A DNA stretch of 64,000 bases from Paenarthrobacter sp. GOM3 (lineage in GTDB: Bacteria; Actinomycetota; Actinomycetes; Actinomycetales; Micrococcaceae), in NCBI RefSeq assembly GCF_018215265.2, contig NZ_CP136562.1, positions 1,116,001 to 1,180,000 on the forward strand, in the 5' to 3' direction. Both the position numbers and the translations under genes were made by a program. The notes beneath the pieces were generated by a model. That model was not told the origin of the DNA and did not search any database. It was given only the letters and a program-made list of their open reading frames with translations. Within the stretch, counting starts at the first letter, position 1. Each line of letters begins with the position of its first letter. Positions 34,800-42,518 of the stretch are shown here, in pieces.

Positions 34800-35402
34800 A
34801 TGCAGCCTGCGCCCCAGACCCTTGGCCGACGTGAGCGGAACAAGCAGGAAAAGCTTGACCGCATCACCGCGGCCGCCCGAGAACTTTTCACCCAGTACGG
34901 AGTGGATGAGGTTACCACCCAGCAAGTGGCTGAAAAGGCCGACGTCGGGTCGGGAACCTTGTTCTTGTATGCGAAAACCAAGGCGGAGCTGCTTCTGCTG
35001 GTGCACAACGTGAAGTACGCCCAAGCGCTCGAGGCCGGCATCGCTGCTGCAGCGGAGGAAGAGGCCGTGATCGACGGTGTCATGGCCATCGTCACCCCGA
35101 TCATCGCCTGCAACCGTGTACAGATTGAGAACGGCAGAACCTATCTGAAGGAGATCGTCTTTGGCGATCCAGCTGAGCCACACCACGCAGAGGCGCTGGC
35201 CCTCACCCAACGGACGGAAGCCGCCGTCGTCGATGTCCTGAATCGTGACTCCAAGCTGGCGGCGCGTGGAGCTGCAAAGATCGCCTCGATCATCTCCGCG
35301 ATCATGTTCATCAGCATGACGTCGGCGGCCAACCTGGGCCTGAGCGATGCCCAGGTTGGCGACGATATACGTGCCCAGGTCAGCGTGCTGCTGGGCGGCT
35401 AA
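34800..35402 (+). CDS. TetR family transcriptional regulator
   Basis: This 200-residue protein has an N-terminal TetR helix-turn-helix (R-I-T-A-A-A-R-E-L-F-T-Q-Y-G-V-D-E-V-T-T, then V-G-S-G-T-L-F-L-Y-A) at about 20-65. The C-terminal ligand domain is unspecific. As the last gene of the oxidoreductase-hydrolase operon, it probably controls it through the nested repeats at 32856-32893. Confidence 0.9.
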   Translation: MQPAPQTLGRRERNKQEKLDRITAAARELFTQYGVDEVTTQQVAEKADVGSGTLFLYAKTKAELLLLVHNVKYAQALEAGIAAAAEEEAVIDGVMAIVTPIIACNRVQIENGRTYLKEIVFGDPAEPHHAEALALTQRTEAAVVDVLNRDSKLAARGAAKIASIISAIMFISMTSAANLGLSDAQVGDDIRAQVSVLLGG

Positions 35403-35405
35403 TGT

Positions 35406-36593
35406 CTAGCGGTTGAGGAACGCCTCGTGCTGGCGGTGTGCCTCGGCCACTTGCTCGCGGATCTTCTCCACGTCCTTGGCCTTGTTGCGGTACTTGAGCG
35501 GCATCTGCACGATCTGCGCTTCCTCAGCGGTCAGGGCGCGGTAGATGCGCTCGCGCTCGTTGGCATCGGCGGTGTAGTCCAGGTCCAGGTAGTCGACGGC
35601 GTGGCGGCGGGCGTTGTTGATGGCCGTCTGGGCCTTGCCCGCCGGGCTAATGAGTGAGAGAACCACGGTGATGACCAGGACGCCGATAATCACGCTCAGC
35701 GAGAGGCCGGTGGTGATTTCGACGACGTTGACGTGCTCGCCGTCGTTGATGAACGGGAGGTTGTTCTCGTGCAGGGCGTGGAGAATCAGCTTGACGCCGA
35801 TGAACGCCAGGATCGCCGCGAGGCCGTAGGAAAGGTAGATGAGGCGGTCCAGCAGCCCGTCGATCAGGAAGTACAGCTGGCGCAGGCCCATCAACGAGAA
35901 CGCCGTGGCGGTGAAGACTACGAAGACGTTCTGGGTGAGGCCGAAGATGGCCGGGATGGAGTCGAGGGCGAAGAGGATGTCCGTGCCGCCGATCGCCACC
36001 ATCACCAGGAGCATCGGGGTGAGTGCACGCTTGCCGTTGAGCATGGTGAAGAGCTTGTCGCCGTCGTACTTGTCAGTGGTGTGGAAGAGCTTTTTGGCGA
36101 GCCGGATGATGAAGTTGTTCGCCTGATCGTCCCCGTGGTCGCCGGGCTTGAGCAGGTTACCTGCCGTGAGGAGCAGGATGAGGCCGAAGATGTAGAACAC
36201 CCAAGCGAACGAGTTGATCAGCGCAGCGCCCAGGAAGATGAAGCCCGTCCGGGCGATCAGCGAGAACACGATGCCGAAGAGCAGCACCTTCTGCTGATCC
36301 TCGCGCGGCACCCGGAAGCTCGCCATGATGATCAGGAACACGAACAGGTTGTCGACCGAGAGGGCCTTCTCCGTGATGTAGCCCGCGAAGTACTCGGACC
36401 CCATCTGGCCACCACCGAAGATCAGCACCAGGATGCCAAAAACGATCGCGAGGCCCACATAAATGGAGGACCAGAGGGCCGCTTCCTTCAACGACGGCAC
36501 GTGGGCCTTGCGGATGTGGAAGAAGTAGTCGAAGGCCAAAAGCGCCAGAATGACGACGATGGTGATGCCCCAGATGAGGGGAGAGACGGTCAT
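35406..36593 (-). CDS. TerC family membrane protein (Alx/TerC-type metal transporter)
   Basis: This 395-residue protein has about nine hydrophobic segments. Family motifs are E-K-A-L-S-V-D-N-L-F-V-F near residue 77 and G-T-D-I-L-F-A-L-D-S-I-P-A near 203, both with membrane-buried acidic residues thought to bind metal. TerC/Alx proteins export Mn2+ and are linked to tellurite resistance. A charged C-terminal tail of about 70 residues is cytoplasmic. No yybP-ykoY riboswitch could be recognised in the 174 bp upstream. It is convergent with tetR, with 3 bp between the stops. Confidence 0.9.
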   Translation of the reverse strand: MTVSPLIWGITIVVILALLAFDYFFHIRKAHVPSLKEAALWSSIYVGLAIVFGILVLIFGGGQMGSEYFAGYITEKALSVDNLFVFLIIMASFRVPREDQQKVLLFGIVFSLIARTGFIFLGAALINSFAWVFYIFGLILLLTAGNLLKPGDHGDDQANNFIIRLAKKLFHTTDKYDGDKLFTMLNGKRALTPMLLVMVAIGGTDILFALDSIPAIFGLTQNVFVVFTATAFSLMGLRQLYFLIDGLLDRLIYLSYGLAAILAFIGVKLILHALHENNLPFINDGEHVNVVEITTGLSLSVIIGVLVITVVLSLISPAGKAQTAINNARRHAVDYLDLDYTADANERERIYRALTAEEAQIVQMPLKYRNKAKDVEKIREQVAEAHRQHEAFLNR

Positions 36594-36696
36594 GTGATCC
36601 TGCTTTCGTGAGGCGCGCTAGTGGTGTTGCTCACCGAGGGTCAAACTCGTGGAATCAAATTTACCGGGTCCGGTGGGGCGGGTGTTAACCCTTGCT

Positions 36697-36735
36697 GGAA
36701 AGTACTTGACAATATGGAAAGTACTTTCCTAGTGT
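36697..36735 (+). promoter_or_regulatory. Promoter with two GGAAAGTACTT operator repeats
   Basis: GGAAAGTACTT occurs at 36697-36707 and 36716-36726, 19 bp apart; the second is part of the perfect 14-bp palindrome GGAAAGTACTTTCC (36716-36729). The first repeat runs into TTGACA (36706-36711), a consensus -35, and TAGTGT at 36730-36735 is a plausible -10 with an 18-bp spacer. A dimeric repressor on both sites would cover the promoter of the membrane protein/winged-helix pair. Confidence 0.7.
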
Positions 36736-36767
36736 TGAGACATCAGATTCGGAACTTTGGGGGAAGC

Positions 36768-37211
36768 ATGAATGAGACCACCGGCAGCCCATCCGCTGCA
36801 GAAGCACGTGAACTGCTGGCCAAGGCAGAGGCCATCGGCGCCGCCTCAACCAACGCCGCCGCTTGGCCGGTTGCTGTTACCTTCACCAGCCTCGCGATCA
36901 TAGGGTCGCTGCTCATGATTGGCATGCACATCGTGCTCGTCACCGGCTACGGCGCTGCGTTGCTGGCCTGTTCAGTTGGTGCGTGGGCCGCAGTGACGGC
37001 CAGTATTTGGCCCATGTTCCAGCGTTCCACGAAGGCTGGGTACACCAAGCGCTTCCTGACATCCCTCTTCGCCTACTTTGCCCTGTATGTGGTGGCCTTG
37101 GCGATGGGAGCCATCCTGTTCCGGGACGGAAACCTGTGGTTCTACCTCCCGGCGGGCATCGCGCTTGGCGTGGTGGGCCTGGCCGCGGCCTTCCGGGAGC
37201 TGCGCGCATGA
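36768..37211 (+). CDS. Four-helix membrane protein paired with a winged-helix regulator
   Basis: This 147-residue protein has an Ala/Glu-rich N terminus of about 30 residues and four hydrophobic segments (about 33-55, 58-78, 96-116 and 120-140). GGGGGAAGC precedes ATG 36768. The stop overlaps the ATG of the winged-helix gene (ATGA). In actinobacteria such membrane proteins are commonly paired with a small PadR/MarR-like regulator that represses both. Function unknown. Confidence 0.78.
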   Translation: MNETTGSPSAAEARELLAKAEAIGAASTNAAAWPVAVTFTSLAIIGSLLMIGMHIVLVTGYGAALLACSVGAWAAVTASIWPMFQRSTKAGYTKRFLTSLFAYFALYVVALAMGAILFRDGNLWFYLPAGIALGVVGLAAAFRELRA

Positions 37212-37513
37212 GCATCCCTGCGGAACACCCGCGCCACAAGCTCAACGAACTCGTCCACTCACCCGTCCGGTTCTCCATCATGGCCGCGTTGGCCAAAGCC
37301 GAGTCGCTGGACTTCAAGGATCTGCGGGATGCCATCCAGGTCAGCGACTCCGTACTGAGCAAGCAACTTGCCATCCTGGAGAAGGCCGCGTTCGTGAAAA
37401 TCAAGAAGAGCTTCGCCGGGAAAATGCCCCGGACGTCGGCAAGCCTGACGGCGGCCGGGCGCGAGGTGTGGGCGGCGCACTTGCAGACGCTGCGAGAGAT
37501 TGCGGGCGGCTGA
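37208..37513 (+). CDS. Winged-helix transcriptional regulator
   Basis: This 101-residue protein is a winged helix: H-S-P-V-R-F-S-I-M-A-A-L-A-K-A, D-F-K-D-L-R-D-A-I-Q-V-S-D-S-V-L-S-K-Q-L as recognition helix, then V-K-I-K-K-S-F-A-G-K wing and R-T-S-A-S-L-T-A-A-G. This is the small MarR-like (HTH_27) type. It overlaps the membrane-protein gene by 4 bp and probably autoregulates through the GGAAAGTACTT repeats at 36697-36729. Confidence 0.88.
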   Translation: MSIPAEHPRHKLNELVHSPVRFSIMAALAKAESLDFKDLRDAIQVSDSVLSKQLAILEKAAFVKIKKSFAGKMPRTSASLTAAGREVWAAHLQTLREIAGG

Positions 37514-37595
37514 CTGCTTGCTGGTGTGGGGCTCGCGCTCCGAGAAGGGTACGACGGCGGCGGGCGGCTTGGCGGCCTAGGTTTTGCTTGCGCTT

Positions 37596-37835
37596 TTAGA
37601 GAGCCTTTTTAAGGCGGACACTGTTGGGCGTACCGACGATCCTCGGTTTGGCGTAGAGCCACGCCAGGATGCCAAAGACCGGCAGGACGAAGAGAAGTAA
37701 AACCCACAACGCGCGGGTGAGCTGGTCGAGTCGGTCCTCACGGAGGACATCAAAGACGCCCCAAACGATGAGCCCGGTGACATATAGAGCTGATGCTCCC
37801 GCCAGAATCACCGCTATCCACTGCCAAGCTTCCAT
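37596..37835 (-). CDS. PLDc_N domain small membrane protein
   Basis: This 79-residue protein has two hydrophobic segments (about 4-28 and 40-62) and a short basic tail. The central L-V-L-L-L-F-V-L-P-V-F-G-I-L-A-W-L-Y type motif (here L-W-V-L-L-L-F-V-L-P-V-F-G) marks the phospholipase-D N-terminal membrane domain, without a nuclease part. GAGGGGGA upstream favours ATG 37835 over ATG 37868. Function unknown. Confidence 0.8.
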   Translation of the reverse strand: MEAWQWIAVILAGASALYVTGLIVWGVFDVLREDRLDQLTRALWVLLLFVLPVFGILAWLYAKPRIVGTPNSVRLKKAL

Positions 37836-37881
37836 GCCGTCCCCCTCGAACCAGTCGATGTTATGCACGGTACCACCGGGC

Positions 37882-38433
37882 CTACTTGCCGTGCAGCGCC
37901 CTGAGATGTGCGCCCAAGTCTTCGGTTGTTAGTGCCAGTGACGCTTCGGGGGCGCTCGTACTGAGCCGCATATACACACGGTTTCCGGTATGGGCGACCA
38001 GGCCGTGCAGCTCATGATGCTTCAGACTCCACCCAGCAGTATCGATCCCGTTTATTCGGATGGACGTGGGCTGAGCACTTGCGTGTTCCAGGGCCGCTGG
38101 CACGTCGCCACTGCGTGCAACCATGTGGCTGTACGCGAAGCTTGAAAGTTCCTTGGCCAAAAGTTCGACAAGATGCATGCTCCGCATGGGCAGGTTCGGC
38201 GCCGGTTTGAGGGTGATCAGGCACTGCTCGCCATTGTTTGAGCCGGGGAATCTTGCAGCGACAATGATTCCCGCTGCCACCTCAGATGGGCCGGAAATGG
38301 AGGACGGCGCCGAACCCGTGAGTGACCAGTTTGCGGCGAACTCGCCGAAGTCGGCCGCGCGGGCTGCGCGTTGCTTCCGGGCAGCATCCCGAGCCGGATT
38401 GTCAGTTGCCAGTTGGTACATTGATCCACCCAT
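37882..38433 (-). CDS. Hypothetical protein
   Basis: This 183-residue soluble protein has no domain I recognise. The N terminus is Ala/Arg-rich (A-R-D-A-A-R-K-Q-R-A-A-R-A-A-D-F). The middle has beta-like segments, including A-A-G-I-I-V-A-A-R-F-P-G, and a P-N-L-P-M-R-S-M-H-L-V-E-L-L-A-K-E-L helix. It shows no signal peptide or membrane segment. It lies in a group of lineage-specific hypotheticals. Confidence 0.6.
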   Translation of the reverse strand: MGGSMYQLATDNPARDAARKQRAARAADFGEFAANWSLTGSAPSSISGPSEVAAGIIVAARFPGSNNGEQCLITLKPAPNLPMRSMHLVELLAKELSSFAYSHMVARSGDVPAALEHASAQPTSIRINGIDTAGWSLKHHELHGLVAHTGNRVYMRLSTSAPEASLALTTEDLGAHLRALHGK

Positions 38434-38478
38434 ACCCGCGATTCTCCACCCTGATTCGTGTACCGGCGGGGATATCGC

Positions 38479-39606
38479 CTACTCCGTGCGGTTTTGCAGC
38501 CACTCGTCCTGGTTATGGGGCCGGTGCCAGAACTGCCGTGGCTGTTCGGATTCGCGGGCCACGTCCGTGAGCCAGATCGTGCTGCCTGGGTCCCAACCCG
38601 CGATAACCGTTGCGGTGTCCGGGCCAACGGGGAGTGCGCGACCGGCCGTGTTGAGGTAGCCCGCGACGGTGAGGTGCACGGCGTCCCACTCCGATGCGGC
38701 CTGTTGCCAGTCAGGGATGAGCCAGCGCCCGTGGCGACCGGTAGAGCGGAACCAGTCCTGGCGGCGAGACGCAGTGACCTCCAACGGGTAGGTCCGGCAA
38801 AGATCGGTCCAATCTGTGGCCGTGCGTATCTCCAAAATTCGCCCGGTCCCGCTCACAGGGATAGCGGTGGCGTCTTCCCACCCGAGGGAATCTTCCACGA
38901 GGCTGAGCCCTTCGGGGATGTGCGGGACAGTTTGCACGAGCGCATGTGGGATGGACCACCACTCTCCGCCCCAGTTCGCTCGAGGGTCCTTGGGCCGTTC
39001 CCACACAGCCCGGGCTTCATCGGCGCGTTCCTTGCGGGCCCAGTCAGCCAAGGATTGCTGCGGGTTTCGGGGGAGTGGGGCTGGATCGTTTGCGGAACGC
39101 CAGTCAATGGCCCACTGCCTGGGCCGGAAGCCGTCCCACCACCATCGCGACGCGGGTGCTTCCAAAACCCTCGCTGCGACATGTGCCAATGCATCAGTCA
39201 GTGCATCCGTGGTGGCGAGAACGTCTTCGCCGTCGGGTTCCTGCCAGTACCTGGCGGTGTCCACGCTTCGCTGCAGGGCGCATGGCACCTCGGAATTCAC
39301 GGTTTCCAAGTCCAATGAGCCTATGCGGGAAACCAGCTCGGCGACGCTCGGGGCAGCTGGAACGGGCTCGGGCTCCTTAGAGGAGCTGAGCGTGTACAAG
39401 ACCCTCGACCTGCCGGCCGCGGGATCGAGGTTGTAGCCGATATGGCGAGCGGCCCAGAGGATTTCCTCGTCAGCTTCCATGGCAAGCTCCAGGCACAGTC
39501 GTCTTCCGCGAGGACCAACAAGCAAAGACTCGGCATCGGACAACATCAGCCCATCCTGCCATGCCCGTGCGACGCCCGCCGTTGATGCCGGATCTACGTC
39601 CGACAC
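38479..39606 (-). CDS. Hypothetical actinobacterial protein
   Basis: This 375-residue protein starts at GTG 39606. It is rich in Trp (over 15, many as W-W or W-x-W) and contains R-W-W-W-D-G-F, W-G-G-E-W-W-S-I-P-H-A and W-R-S-A-N-D. It has no membrane segment, no signal peptide and no motif I can name. The Trp-rich, Arg-rich composition is shared by uncharacterised Arthrobacter proteins. Function unknown. Confidence 0.65.
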   Translation of the reverse strand: MSDVDPASTAGVARAWQDGLMLSDAESLLVGPRGRRLCLELAMEADEEILWAARHIGYNLDPAAGRSRVLYTLSSSKEPEPVPAAPSVAELVSRIGSLDLETVNSEVPCALQRSVDTARYWQEPDGEDVLATTDALTDALAHVAARVLEAPASRWWWDGFRPRQWAIDWRSANDPAPLPRNPQQSLADWARKERADEARAVWERPKDPRANWGGEWWSIPHALVQTVPHIPEGLSLVEDSLGWEDATAIPVSGTGRILEIRTATDWTDLCRTYPLEVTASRRQDWFRSTGRHGRWLIPDWQQAASEWDAVHLTVAGYLNTAGRALPVGPDTATVIAGWDPGSTIWLTDVARESEQPRQFWHRPHNQDEWLQNRTE

Positions 39607-39650
39607 AGAGCAGGAAAGTACGACGCCGGCACTCGCCTTGGGTGCAGAGG

Positions 39651-40058
39651 CTAGCTGGCGTTGATCAACACCTGGTCGATGCGGGTGAGGAGGCCCGGCC
39701 AGCCGTTGCCCATGCCTTCGATGGCCTGACGTCCCATGGGTGAGTCCAGGTTGAAGCCGGCGTGTTCGAAGTGAAGTGTTGTCCCGGCGTCGACCGTTTC
39801 AAGCGTCCAGGTGATGGTCGTGTCCAAGGCGCCTTCGGCGAAGACGAAGGTGATGGACTCGCCCGGCTCGACGGCGGTGACTTCGCACTGCTGCTGGCCC
39901 CAGCCGCCCATGTCCATGGTGAACCGGTGGCCGACCACGGGCGCGATGTCGCCGGGTGCCCACCAGCGGGCGAGGAGTTCGGGCGTTGTCAGGGCTGCCC
40001 ACACGGCATCCTTGGGGTGGGGGAAGGTGCGCTCGAGGCGGATCGCGTTCTCAGTCAT
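39651..40058 (-). CDS. SRPBCC/AHSA1 family protein
   Basis: This 135-residue AHSA1-like fold has T-F-P-H-P-K-D-A-V-W-A-A-L-T-T-P-E-L-L-A-R-W-W near residue 10 and a C-terminal helix G-W-P-G-L-L-T-R-I-D. ATG 40058 overlaps the end of the ArsR gene by 8 bp, so it is coupled with it. The usual guess is a ligand-binding or stress protein regulated by the adjacent repressor. Confidence 0.88.
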   Translation of the reverse strand: MTENAIRLERTFPHPKDAVWAALTTPELLARWWAPGDIAPVVGHRFTMDMGGWGQQQCEVTAVEPGESITFVFAEGALDTTITWTLETVDAGTTLHFEHAGFNLDSPMGRQAIEGMGNGWPGLLTRIDQVLINAS

Positions 40059-40383
40059 GGGTGTCTTCCTGTTCTGTAGATTGGCCGTCCAGTAGGTCGG
40101 CCAAGGCATCGAGCCTCTGGTTCCAGTAGCGCTCGTAGTGCTGCAGCCAGCCGCTGACTTCACGCAGTCCCTGCGGCTGGAGATGGTAGATCCTGTGCCG
40201 GCCCTGACGTTCCTCGCGGATCAAGCCTGCTTCTTTGAGGACGGTCAGATGTTCCGACGCCGATGAGCGGCTGAGTTCCAATCGCCCCGTCAGTTCGCCC
40301 GCGGTCAGGGGGCCTGCGAGAAGGGTGTCGAGGATGGTGCGCCGCGATGGGTTCGCGAGGGCGCCGAAGACGTCGGGAAGCAC
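40051..40383 (-). CDS. ArsR family transcriptional repressor
   Basis: This 110-residue winged-helix protein starts at GTG 40383, at the conserved L-P-D-V-F-G-A-L-A-N-P-S-R-R. The recognition helix is S-R-S-S-A-S-E-H-L, with wing R-Q-G-R-H-R-I-Y. No metal-binding Cys is seen. A perfect palindrome lies 15-28 bp upstream of the start. It forms a two-gene unit with the SRPBCC gene. Confidence 0.88.
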   Translation of the reverse strand: MLPDVFGALANPSRRTILDTLLAGPLTAGELTGRLELSRSSASEHLTVLKEAGLIREERQGRHRIYHLQPQGLREVSGWLQHYERYWNQRLDALADLLDGQSTEQEDTHD

Positions 40384-40397
40384 GTTGTGATGATATG

Positions 40398-40411
40398 TCG
40401 GAAATTTCCGA
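40398..40411. promoter_or_regulatory. Perfect 14-bp palindrome TCGGAAATTTCCGA
   Basis: The palindrome lies 15 bp upstream of the ArsR gene's GTG on the minus strand, within the core promoter region. Its position and symmetry make it the likely operator of this ArsR repressor. Confidence 0.6.
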
Positions 40412-40436
40412 AATGAAAAGTTGAACGTGTTGGACG

Positions 40437-40530
40437 GCACCTAGGCCGGAGGGCTGTGCCACTCATTTTTGAGGATTTGAGCACCTATTTTGGCTGGGTC
40501 GCCACCTAGTTTGGACCTTTTGGGCACCTA
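40437..40530. repeat. Four CACCTA motifs spaced about 22 bp (or twice that)
   Basis: CACCTA(G/T) occurs at 40438, 40482, 40503 and 40525, with spacings of 44, 21 and 22 bp, so all lie on the same helix face. Flanks are partly shared: the second and third are followed by TTTTGG or GTTTGG, and the first and last by GGCCGG or GCCGG. The block lies just upstream of the secreted-protein gene at 40594. Confidence 0.55.
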
Positions 40531-40593
40531 GCCGGTGGTCCCGCGGCGCAGGCTGTGCGGGTCAAGCAAGATCGTTCTTCACTAGGAGCAATG

Positions 40594-41043
40594 ATGATCC
40601 GGAAGTACATCAGCAAGATAGCAATAGTCCTGGCCGCAAGCACCGCACTGGTCTTCACTGGGTTGGCTCCGGCCACCGCAGCTGAACCGACGGCGCAGAC
40701 CCATGCGGCCGCCGTCGAAATACCCGCGGAGGTGAACAGCCCGGCGCCGCCGGAGCCGGCAGGTCAGTACTACTCGTTCTGCACCAATCTGGGTATGTCG
40801 TTCAACTGGACCGGCAACGATCCCGCCACCTGTCCCGGATACTTGGACGTTTATATCGGTGGGCAGCAGGTCTCGCACCTGAACATCGGTGGAAGTCCGG
40901 GGTCGGTCCTGTGGAGCTGCGCGTTGGGCGTGGGAGTCAGTATGGTCACCATTTTCGCGCCGGGTGGTGCCGTCGTTGGGTGGGCGCTCGCGGGAACGTT
41001 GTCGAGCATTGGGCTGACGCTCATGGGCTGCGCCGGTTGGTAG
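40594..41043 (+). CDS. Secreted small protein with Gly-rich hydrophobic C terminus (bacteriocin-like?)
   Basis: This 149-residue protein starts with a signal peptide (K-Y-I-S-K-I-A-I-V-L-A-A-S-T-A-L) and an A-T-A-A cleavage site near residue 29. A Pro/Ala-rich segment follows, then a domain with four Cys (two in the middle, two in the hydrophobic tail), and a C-terminal glycine-rich hydrophobic tail of about 45 residues. The layout (secretion signal, Cys pairs, Gly-rich amphipathic tail) recalls some bacteriocin precursors, but no named family is evident. AGGAG at 40584-40588 favours ATG 40594 over ATG 40591. Confidence 0.6.
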   Translation: MIRKYISKIAIVLAASTALVFTGLAPATAAEPTAQTHAAAVEIPAEVNSPAPPEPAGQYYSFCTNLGMSFNWTGNDPATCPGYLDVYIGGQQVSHLNIGGSPGSVLWSCALGVGVSMVTIFAPGGAVVGWALAGTLSSIGLTLMGCAGW

Positions 41044-41052
41044 CGTGCCGTA

Positions 41053-41277
41053 ATGACTGAGGGCAGCCCGATGAAAAGGATTCCATCCCCGTTGCAGGTG
41101 GTGTTGTTTTTCGCGATGGCCGTGATCTTCGCAAGCTGGCAGCCGTTTGTTTGGTGGCGTGCCGCCGCTGGGGTTCTCATGTTGGGGTTCGGCTGCTACG
41201 GCGTTTATGTGTTGCGGCGGAGTAAGCGTAAAGAGTCCAGGCAGGAGCCGAGCGAGCTTGAGCGACCGGGAAGTTGA
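41053..41277 (+). CDS. Small two-segment membrane protein
   Basis: This 74-residue protein has two hydrophobic segments (about 15-28 and 36-53) and a basic, charged C-terminal tail (R-R-S-K-R-K-E-S-R). It lies 9 bp after the secreted-protein gene, so the two may be cotranscribed. If that protein is a toxin or bacteriocin, this would be a natural immunity candidate; this is speculation from context. A terminator overlaps its 3' end region. Confidence 0.6.
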   Translation: MTEGSPMKRIPSPLQVVLFFAMAVIFASWQPFVWWRAAAGVLMLGFGCYGVYVLRRSKRKESRQEPSELERPGS

Positions 41278-41278
41278 T

Positions 41279-41310
41279 GATGGCCTGTGGGCTGACGTCC
41301 GCGGGCCATC
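41279..41310. terminator. Bidirectional stem-loop
   Basis: GATGGCC (41279-41285) pairs with GGCCATC (41304-41310), extended by imperfect G-C pairs inside, and is followed by TCTTTGTT. It lies between the small membrane-protein gene and the convergent hypothetical gene. Confidence 0.7.
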
Positions 41311-41316
41311 TCTTTG

Positions 41317-41904
41317 TTAGTGGGTGTTTTCGCCGGGGCGAAGGCGATTCTGCAAGTCGGGGTCACCCGAGCCGGCCACGAAGCCAAAGTCGTATTTTTC
41401 GTTCTCCGGTGGGAGCTCACGCTCCAGTTTCAGTGCCGTCGTGGGTGTGAACAGGGTTTTCGCGATTCCGCTTTCTGTTTCAAAGGTGAACGACCCAAAG
41501 ATTGTCGGGTCAACGCGGTGCCTCAGCAGGAGTGTCGTGTCGGAGCCATTCATCTCACAAGAGACCGGGTGATAGTCGTCCAAGTGTCGGCCCCAAATGG
41601 GTAGGGAGAGTGGGAACGAAAGCTGGACAGCTTCAGGAAAGGAAAACGGGATGCGGTCAATTGACAGGCTGAAATCATCGACGCCGTCCGTCTGAAGGGT
41701 GAGGGAGCGGGGGTCGAATGTTCTCGTAGGGCCGTCCGGCAACTGCTTCGCAGACCACATGAAGGCCCTTGGGTGCACCGAAACGGCATGCCTCACCAGA
41801 TGGTTGCCGCTTTGGCAGTACGAGGTGCCGCTATAGGCGCTTGCCTGTCCGCCGCCCAGCGCTTTTCCTATTGCGATCGCCAGTTGCTCAGAGGAAGTGT
41901 CCAC
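41317..41904 (-). CDS. Hypothetical protein
   Basis: This 195-residue soluble protein is mostly beta-strand-like. Segments include W-S-A-K-Q-L-P-D-G-P near residue 50, L-S-I-D-R-I-P-F-S-F-P near 80, and H-P-V-S-C-E-M-N near 112. It has no signal peptide, membrane segment or known motif. It may belong to a lineage-specific family. Function unknown. Confidence 0.6.
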   Translation of the reverse strand: MDTSSEQLAIAIGKALGGGQASAYSGTSYCQSGNHLVRHAVSVHPRAFMWSAKQLPDGPTRTFDPRSLTLQTDGVDDFSLSIDRIPFSFPEAVQLSFPLSLPIWGRHLDDYHPVSCEMNGSDTTLLLRHRVDPTIFGSFTFETESGIAKTLFTPTTALKLERELPPENEKYDFGFVAGSGDPDLQNRLRPGENTH

Positions 41905-41927
41905 GCCCCATCCGTGACGCTACCCGC

Positions 41928-42431
41928 TTAGGAGGGTTCGCCGTCGTGGTTTGTTAGCAGGAACTTGCGCAGCAGGTTCGCCAGCTGCACCCGCTCAGTC
42001 TTGGACAGGCCCTCGAGCATCTTCTGTTGGTTTTCGACGTGGTGCTCCACCACGTCGTCCACCAAGGCGAGTCCCTCTGGCGTGAGGCTGATGAGTAGCT
42101 GCCGGCGGTTCTCGGGGTTGGTCTCGCGGTGAACCAGGCCGCGCGATACCAGCCGATCTACGCGGTTGGTCATGGCCGCCGAACCGATCATGGTGAGGCT
42201 GGCGAGTCGACCCGGCGTCAACGGCGCCTCGGCCGCCGACCGGCGCAGTGTTGCCAGGACGTCGAACTCCCAGGGCTCCAGTCCGAACTGGTTCATGAAT
42301 TTCTGCACGTCCAGAGAGGCGAGGCGGCTCGCCCTGTTGAGCCGGCCCAGAACGCCCATGGAGCTGACGTCCACGTCGGGTCGTTCCTTGTTCCACTGCT
42401 CAAGAATCATGTCCACTGCGTCGCGGTCCAT
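41928..42431 (-). CDS. MarR family transcriptional regulator
   Basis: This 167-residue MarR protein has the helix core F-D-V-L-A-T-L-R-R, S-L-T-M-I-G-S-A-A-M-T-N-R-V-D-R-L-V (recognition helix), and the wing G-L-V-H-R-E-T-N-P-E-N-R-R-Q. It diverges from an EamA-type exporter gene, with 87 bp between starts. MarR proteins with this layout usually repress the adjacent exporter until a small effector binds. Confidence 0.9.
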   Translation of the reverse strand: MDRDAVDMILEQWNKERPDVDVSSMGVLGRLNRASRLASLDVQKFMNQFGLEPWEFDVLATLRRSAAEAPLTPGRLASLTMIGSAAMTNRVDRLVSRGLVHRETNPENRRQLLISLTPEGLALVDDVVEHHVENQQKMLEGLSKTERVQLANLLRKFLLTNHDGEPS

Positions 42432-42489
42432 CGTCCTCCAATGCTTGACCTCAAACAGTACAGCACCTACATTGTCTTACATCAAATAG

Positions 42490-42501
42490 TTCGACATCGA
42501 A
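42490..42501. promoter_or_regulatory. Palindrome TTCGACATCGAA, likely MarR operator
   Basis: A perfect 5-bp inverted repeat TTCGA/TCGAA with a 2-base spacer lies 17 bp upstream of the EamA start in the AT-rich divergent region. MarR-family operators are typically short inverted repeats of this length and position. Confidence 0.5.
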
Positions 42502-42518
42502 ATGTGTGGAAGTGAAAG

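Noticed and set aside
36594..36767. yybP-ykoY manganese riboswitch upstream of terC
   Set aside because: The region was read on the minus strand for the conserved paired elements; none was recognisable, and the upstream space is occupied by the divergent promoter.
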